A DNA stretch of 64,000 nt. Source: CAYPAV01 sp964408805 (GTDB lineage Bacteria > Pseudomonadota > Alphaproteobacteria > UBA8366). The notes beneath the pieces were generated by a model, which saw only the letters and a program-made list of their open reading frames with translations, was not told the DNA's origin and did not search any database. Where the stretch lies: NCBI GenBank assembly GCA_964408805.1, contig CAYPAV010000001.1, positions 496,001-560,000 on the forward strand, given 5' to 3'. Every line of letters starts with the position of its first letter. The first letter of the stretch is position 1. This document shows, in pieces, positions 61,594-64,000 of this stretch. Position numbers and translations under genes: made by a program.

Positions 61594-61850
61594 AAATACC
61601 TTGGAATAGGCGCCGACGGCGCCGTCGCGGCCTTCGAATCGAAAATTCGAGTCCATCGGCCAATTATCCTCTTGCTTCGGCTGAATCATTTCTGGCAATC
61701 TAAATCTAGTGGTGGATAGGGTGTGTCCACTACAACATATCGGGATTCGCCGCTGTTTGGTCGAAGGGGTTTCGGACTGGCGGGTCTTATCCGGGACGGG
61801 TGTCGGAGGTCCGCGCGCGAGGCTCCGACCTATCGGGGAGGTTTGAGACT
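61594..61850 (+). other. Intergenic region between ubiK and the YbjN gene
   Basis: About 257 bases without a gene I can support. It holds GGCGCCGACGGCGCC (an imperfect palindrome near 61609) without a following T-run, and a stretch of lower GC at 61680-61760 that may contain the promoter for the YbjN-proC unit. The ribosome site GGGGAGG lies at 61835-61841. Confidence 0.5.
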
Positions 61851-62354
61851 ATGACGATCCAGCCGGTCAATTTCGAGGACACGGCGGTAAATCCGATCGA
61901 TTTGCTGGAAGAACTCGTCCTTGCGAACGAATGGGCTTTCGACCGGTCGAGCCCGGACGAGATGGTCGTCGAGGCCACGGGCCGGTGGTGCGACTATCGC
62001 ATGTATTTCATCTGGCGCGGTGATGTCAGCGCGCTGTATTTCACCTGTGCCTTCGATATGCGGGTCCCCGACAACCGCCGCGCGGACATCGTCGAGCTGC
62101 TGGCGCTGGTCAATGAAAAGCTCTGGCTCGGCCATTTCGACCTCTCCTCGGAGGACAATCTGCCGATGTTCCGCCAGACCATGTTGACCCGGGGCTGGCA
62201 GCGGCTTAGCGTCGAGCAATTGGAGGATCTGGTCGATATTGCGCTCTGCGAGTGCGAGCGCTTCTACCCCGCCTTTCAGTTCGTCATCTGGGCGGGCCAC
62301 GCGCCGCATGACGCGATGTCGATGGCGATCATGGAAACCGCCGGAGAGGCCTGA
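61851..62354 (+). CDS. YbjN domain-containing protein
   Basis: A 167-residue YbjN-family protein. The layout is typical: WAFDRSSPDEMVVEATGRWCDYRMYFIW, then CAFDMRVPDNRRADIVELLALVNEKLWLGHFDLSSEDNLPMFRQ, ending with a helical CECERFYPAFQFVIW segment. Family members are thought to be regulators or chaperone-like folds; the role is unresolved. ATG 61851 follows GGGGAGG. It precedes proC by 8 bases, a common alphaproteobacterial pairing. Confidence 0.9.
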   Translation: MTIQPVNFEDTAVNPIDLLEELVLANEWAFDRSSPDEMVVEATGRWCDYRMYFIWRGDVSALYFTCAFDMRVPDNRRADIVELLALVNEKLWLGHFDLSSEDNLPMFRQTMLTRGWQRLSVEQLEDLVDIALCECERFYPAFQFVIWAGHAPHDAMSMAIMETAGEA

Positions 62355-62362
62355 CCCCTGCC

Positions 62363-63184
62363 ATGACCCTGACCGTGCAACGGCCCCTCGTGCTCGTCGG
62401 CTGCGGCAAGATGGGCGGCGCCATGCTGTCGGGTTGGCTGGAAAGCGGCATCGCCGCCGCCGGCGTCATCGCGGTCGAGCCGATGGGTGCTGCCGATTTC
62501 GACGGGCGGCCCGAGGTCGAGATTGTCGCCGGGCCGGAGGCGTTGCCCGAAACGCTGGATCCGGAAGTCGTCGTCTTCGCCGTCAAGCCGCAGCAGATGG
62601 ACGAGGTGGCCGGCGCCTATCGGCGGTTCGCCGCGCCGGGCACGGTCTTCCTGTCGATTGCCGCCGGCACCACGATTTCGTATTTCACCCAGCAACTCGG
62701 GCCCGGTGCCGCGATCGTCCGGGCAATGCCGAACACGCCGGCCGCGATCGGCCAGGGCATCACCGTCTGTTGCGGCAATGCGGTGGCCAGTGCCGCGCAA
62801 GGAGAGCTTTGCCGCGCCCTCCTGTCGGCGGTCGGCGAGGCCATCGTCGTCGACGACGAAGCCTTGATCGACGGCGTGACCGCCCTTTCGGGCAGCGGCC
62901 CCGCTTATATTTTCCTGTTGATCGAATGCATGACCGAGGCGGGGGTCGCGGTCGGTTTGCCGCGCGACCTGGCGGCGCGACTGGCGCTGGTCACCGTCGC
63001 GGGGTCCGGGCAATTGGCGCTGACCGGTGATGTGCCGCCGGCGACGCTCCGCGAGAACGTCACGAGTCCCGGCGGGACGACTTTCGAAGCGCTCCAAGTG
63101 CTGATGGCGGAAGACGGCTTGCAGCCGCTGATGACCCGCGCCATCGAGGCGGCGGCGCGGCGGAGCCGGGAACTCGCCGGCTGA
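62363..63184 (+). CDS. proC: Pyrroline-5-carboxylate reductase ProC
   Basis: A 273-residue ProC, the last enzyme of proline synthesis, which reduces pyrroline-5-carboxylate with NAD(P)H. The N-terminal fold starts LVGCGKMGGAMLSGWL, followed by VFAVKPQQMDEV, VRAMPNTPAAIGQGIT, and the signature near the C-terminus (ALTGDVPPATLRENVTSPGGTTFEAL). It lies right after the YbjN gene and before a TetR-type regulator. Length is normal. Confidence 0.96.
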   Translation: MTLTVQRPLVLVGCGKMGGAMLSGWLESGIAAAGVIAVEPMGAADFDGRPEVEIVAGPEALPETLDPEVVVFAVKPQQMDEVAGAYRRFAAPGTVFLSIAAGTTISYFTQQLGPGAAIVRAMPNTPAAIGQGITVCCGNAVASAAQGELCRALLSAVGEAIVVDDEALIDGVTALSGSGPAYIFLLIECMTEAGVAVGLPRDLAARLALVTVAGSGQLALTGDVPPATLRENVTSPGGTTFEALQVLMAEDGLQPLMTRAIEAAARRSRELAG

Positions 63185-63232
63185 TCCCTTTCCGTTGCGC
63201 CATTTGGGCGAAACTCGGATAATGACCGGGTC

Positions 63233-63847
63233 ATGGCCAAACAGCCCGCCACGATTAGAAAGATGATGGTCGCCGCGGCATTGGACTTAGCGGCGGAGCA
63301 GGGTTGGCGTCGTCTCCGGCTCGCCGAAATCGCCGCGCGCGCGGGGCTCGCGCTTCATGAAATCCGACCTCACTTTGCCTGCAAGACCGCGCTCCTCGCC
63401 GCCGCGATCGCGGAGATCGATAGGCGGGTTCTGGAACGGGAGACCGCGTTCGAGACCGACGATACGCCCCATGACCGCCTGTTCGAGGTCTTGATGCGCC
63501 GGTTCGATGCGCTGGTGCCGCATCGCGACGCGGTCGCGGCGATTCTGCGAGATTTGCCCGGCGATCCGCTCTCATTGCTTCTGGTGGCACCCGGAGCGCT
63601 GGCCTCGATGGGTTGGATGCTGGAGGCGGCGGGCCTCTCGGCCGGCGGGGTGATGGGGGCCCTTCGCGCCAAGGGGCTGGCCGTGGTCTGGCTGGCGACG
63701 CTGCGGGTTTGGCTCCGCGACGACACGTCTGACCTTGCCCGCACGATGGCCGCGCTTGACCGGAACTTGCGCCGGGCGGGCTGTGCCGCGAGCCTCCTGG
63801 ACCGTGCGCCGAAAGCACCGCTCTCCGCCGAGGAAAGCCCGGCCTGA
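63233..63847 (+). CDS. TetR-type transcriptional regulator
   Basis: A 204-residue protein with a TetR-like N-terminal helix-turn-helix (residues about 10-55: ALDLAAEQGWRRLRLAEIAARAGLALHEIRPHFACKTALL) and a mostly helical C-terminal domain (residues 60-180) for ligand binding. COQ9 has a similar fold, but the clear HTH favours a regulator. It follows proC after 48 bases, with a tail of charged residues. No operator or target is obvious. Confidence 0.82.
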   Translation: MAKQPATIRKMMVAAALDLAAEQGWRRLRLAEIAARAGLALHEIRPHFACKTALLAAAIAEIDRRVLERETAFETDDTPHDRLFEVLMRRFDALVPHRDAVAAILRDLPGDPLSLLLVAPGALASMGWMLEAAGLSAGGVMGALRAKGLAVVWLATLRVWLRDDTSDLARTMAALDRNLRRAGCAASLLDRAPKAPLSAEESPA

Positions 63848-63909
63848 CCCCGCTTTCCAGCGCATTTTCCAATTGCTATTGTCGCCGCGCCAATCAGGAG
63901 GCGGATGTT

Positions 63910-64000
63910 ATGGCGGTGATGGAATTTCCCGAAAGCGAGACCATCGGTTTCGATGATTTCCAGAAGGTGGAAATCCGGGTCGGTACGATCCGGCGGGCCG
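63910..64000 (+). CDS. csaA: CsaA-type tRNA-binding protein, N-terminal part
   Basis: ATG 63910 behind AGGAGG (63896-63901, spacing 8) starts a frame that runs off the window after 30 residues. They read MAVMEFPESETIGFDDFQKV followed by EIRVGTIRRA. The DFxKVEIRVGTI block is the signature of the tRNA-binding OB-fold family of CsaA and the MetRS C-terminal domain. The full length of a CsaA is about 110 residues, so most lies outside. Confidence 0.82.
   Translation, partial: MAVMEFPESETIGFDDFQKVEIRVGTIRRA

Noticed and set aside
61605..61625. GC-rich palindrome GGCGCCGACGGCGCC after ubiK, considered as a terminator
   Set aside because: No T-run follows on either strand, and such palindromes are common by chance at this GC content.
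1..64000. tRNA, rRNA, CRISPR, transposase, integrase or phage genes
   Set aside because: None was found in the gaps or frames; the gaps are too short or lack cloverleaf or repeat-spacer patterns. A covariance-model scan would be needed to exclude small RNAs.

Overview
The window is high-GC, gene-dense DNA from a Gram-negative bacterium, most likely an alphaproteobacterium of the Rhodospirillales or a related order. Evidence for this is the petABC cytochrome bc1 operon followed by a methylthioadenosine-type phosphorylase, hldD (lipopolysaccharide heptose), lgt, hemF, a UbiK-like protein, a DUF6111-type protein beside a CoA-type NUDIX hydrolase, and many lipoproteins and one porin. The order-level placement is inference. 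I saw no tRNA, rRNA, insertion sequence, integrase, phage gene or CRISPR array.

1-18.5 kb is an accessory catabolic region. It starts inside a hydantoinase B-type gene and then holds a TauD-family dioxygenase, a DJ-1/PfpI protein, a DHA2 exporter, a DAO-type FAD oxidoreductase, an acyl-CoA dehydrogenase, a multi-PAS sensor kinase without a partner regulator, and a second TauD enzyme. Next comes the most coherent unit. A TRAP transporter (dctQ-dctM-dctP, minus strand) is divergent from a plus-strand operon of a carboxyltransferase-like DRE-TIM enzyme, a third TauD enzyme, and otnK, otnC and otnI. The last three form the known route from four-carbon keto acid sugars to dihydroxyacetone phosphate. 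The usual threonate/erythronate dehydrogenase is missing, and the DRE-TIM enzyme has Glu where biotin-dependent carboxyltransferases carry the carbamylated Lys. This looks like an uncharacterised variant of acid-sugar breakdown.

18.5-28.9 kb: a UspA protein, then an operon of one HlyD-type adaptor followed by four consecutive paralogous DHA2 permeases, then msrB, an outer-membrane porin and a 58-residue lipoprotein too short for ordinary gene calling, closed by a strong terminator.

28.9-43.8 kb: a MoxR / DUF58 / DUF4159 / VWA-like membrane protein operon; DUF1285, NUDIX, a small membrane protein and a CCA-adding-type enzyme; then a minus-strand run trmL-hemF-secreted protein-ATP-grasp-alpha-E-transglutaminase. 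The last three are a widespread but poorly understood peptide-ligase type system.

44-64 kb is mostly housekeeping: petABC, mtaP, an MFS transporter, rhodanese and dienelactone hydrolase, a lipoprotein / M48 protease / lipoprotein operon, ychF-pth-rplY-prs, a lipoprotein, pgeF, a MidA-type methyltransferase, lgt, hldD, ubiK, a YbjN protein, proC, a TetR-type regulator, and the start of a CsaA-type tRNA-binding protein cut by the window end. Many neighbours overlap by 4 bases or lie within 15 bases, so they are probably translated in coupled operons. Start sites were chosen from Shine-Dalgarno spacing, overlaps and family N-termini.
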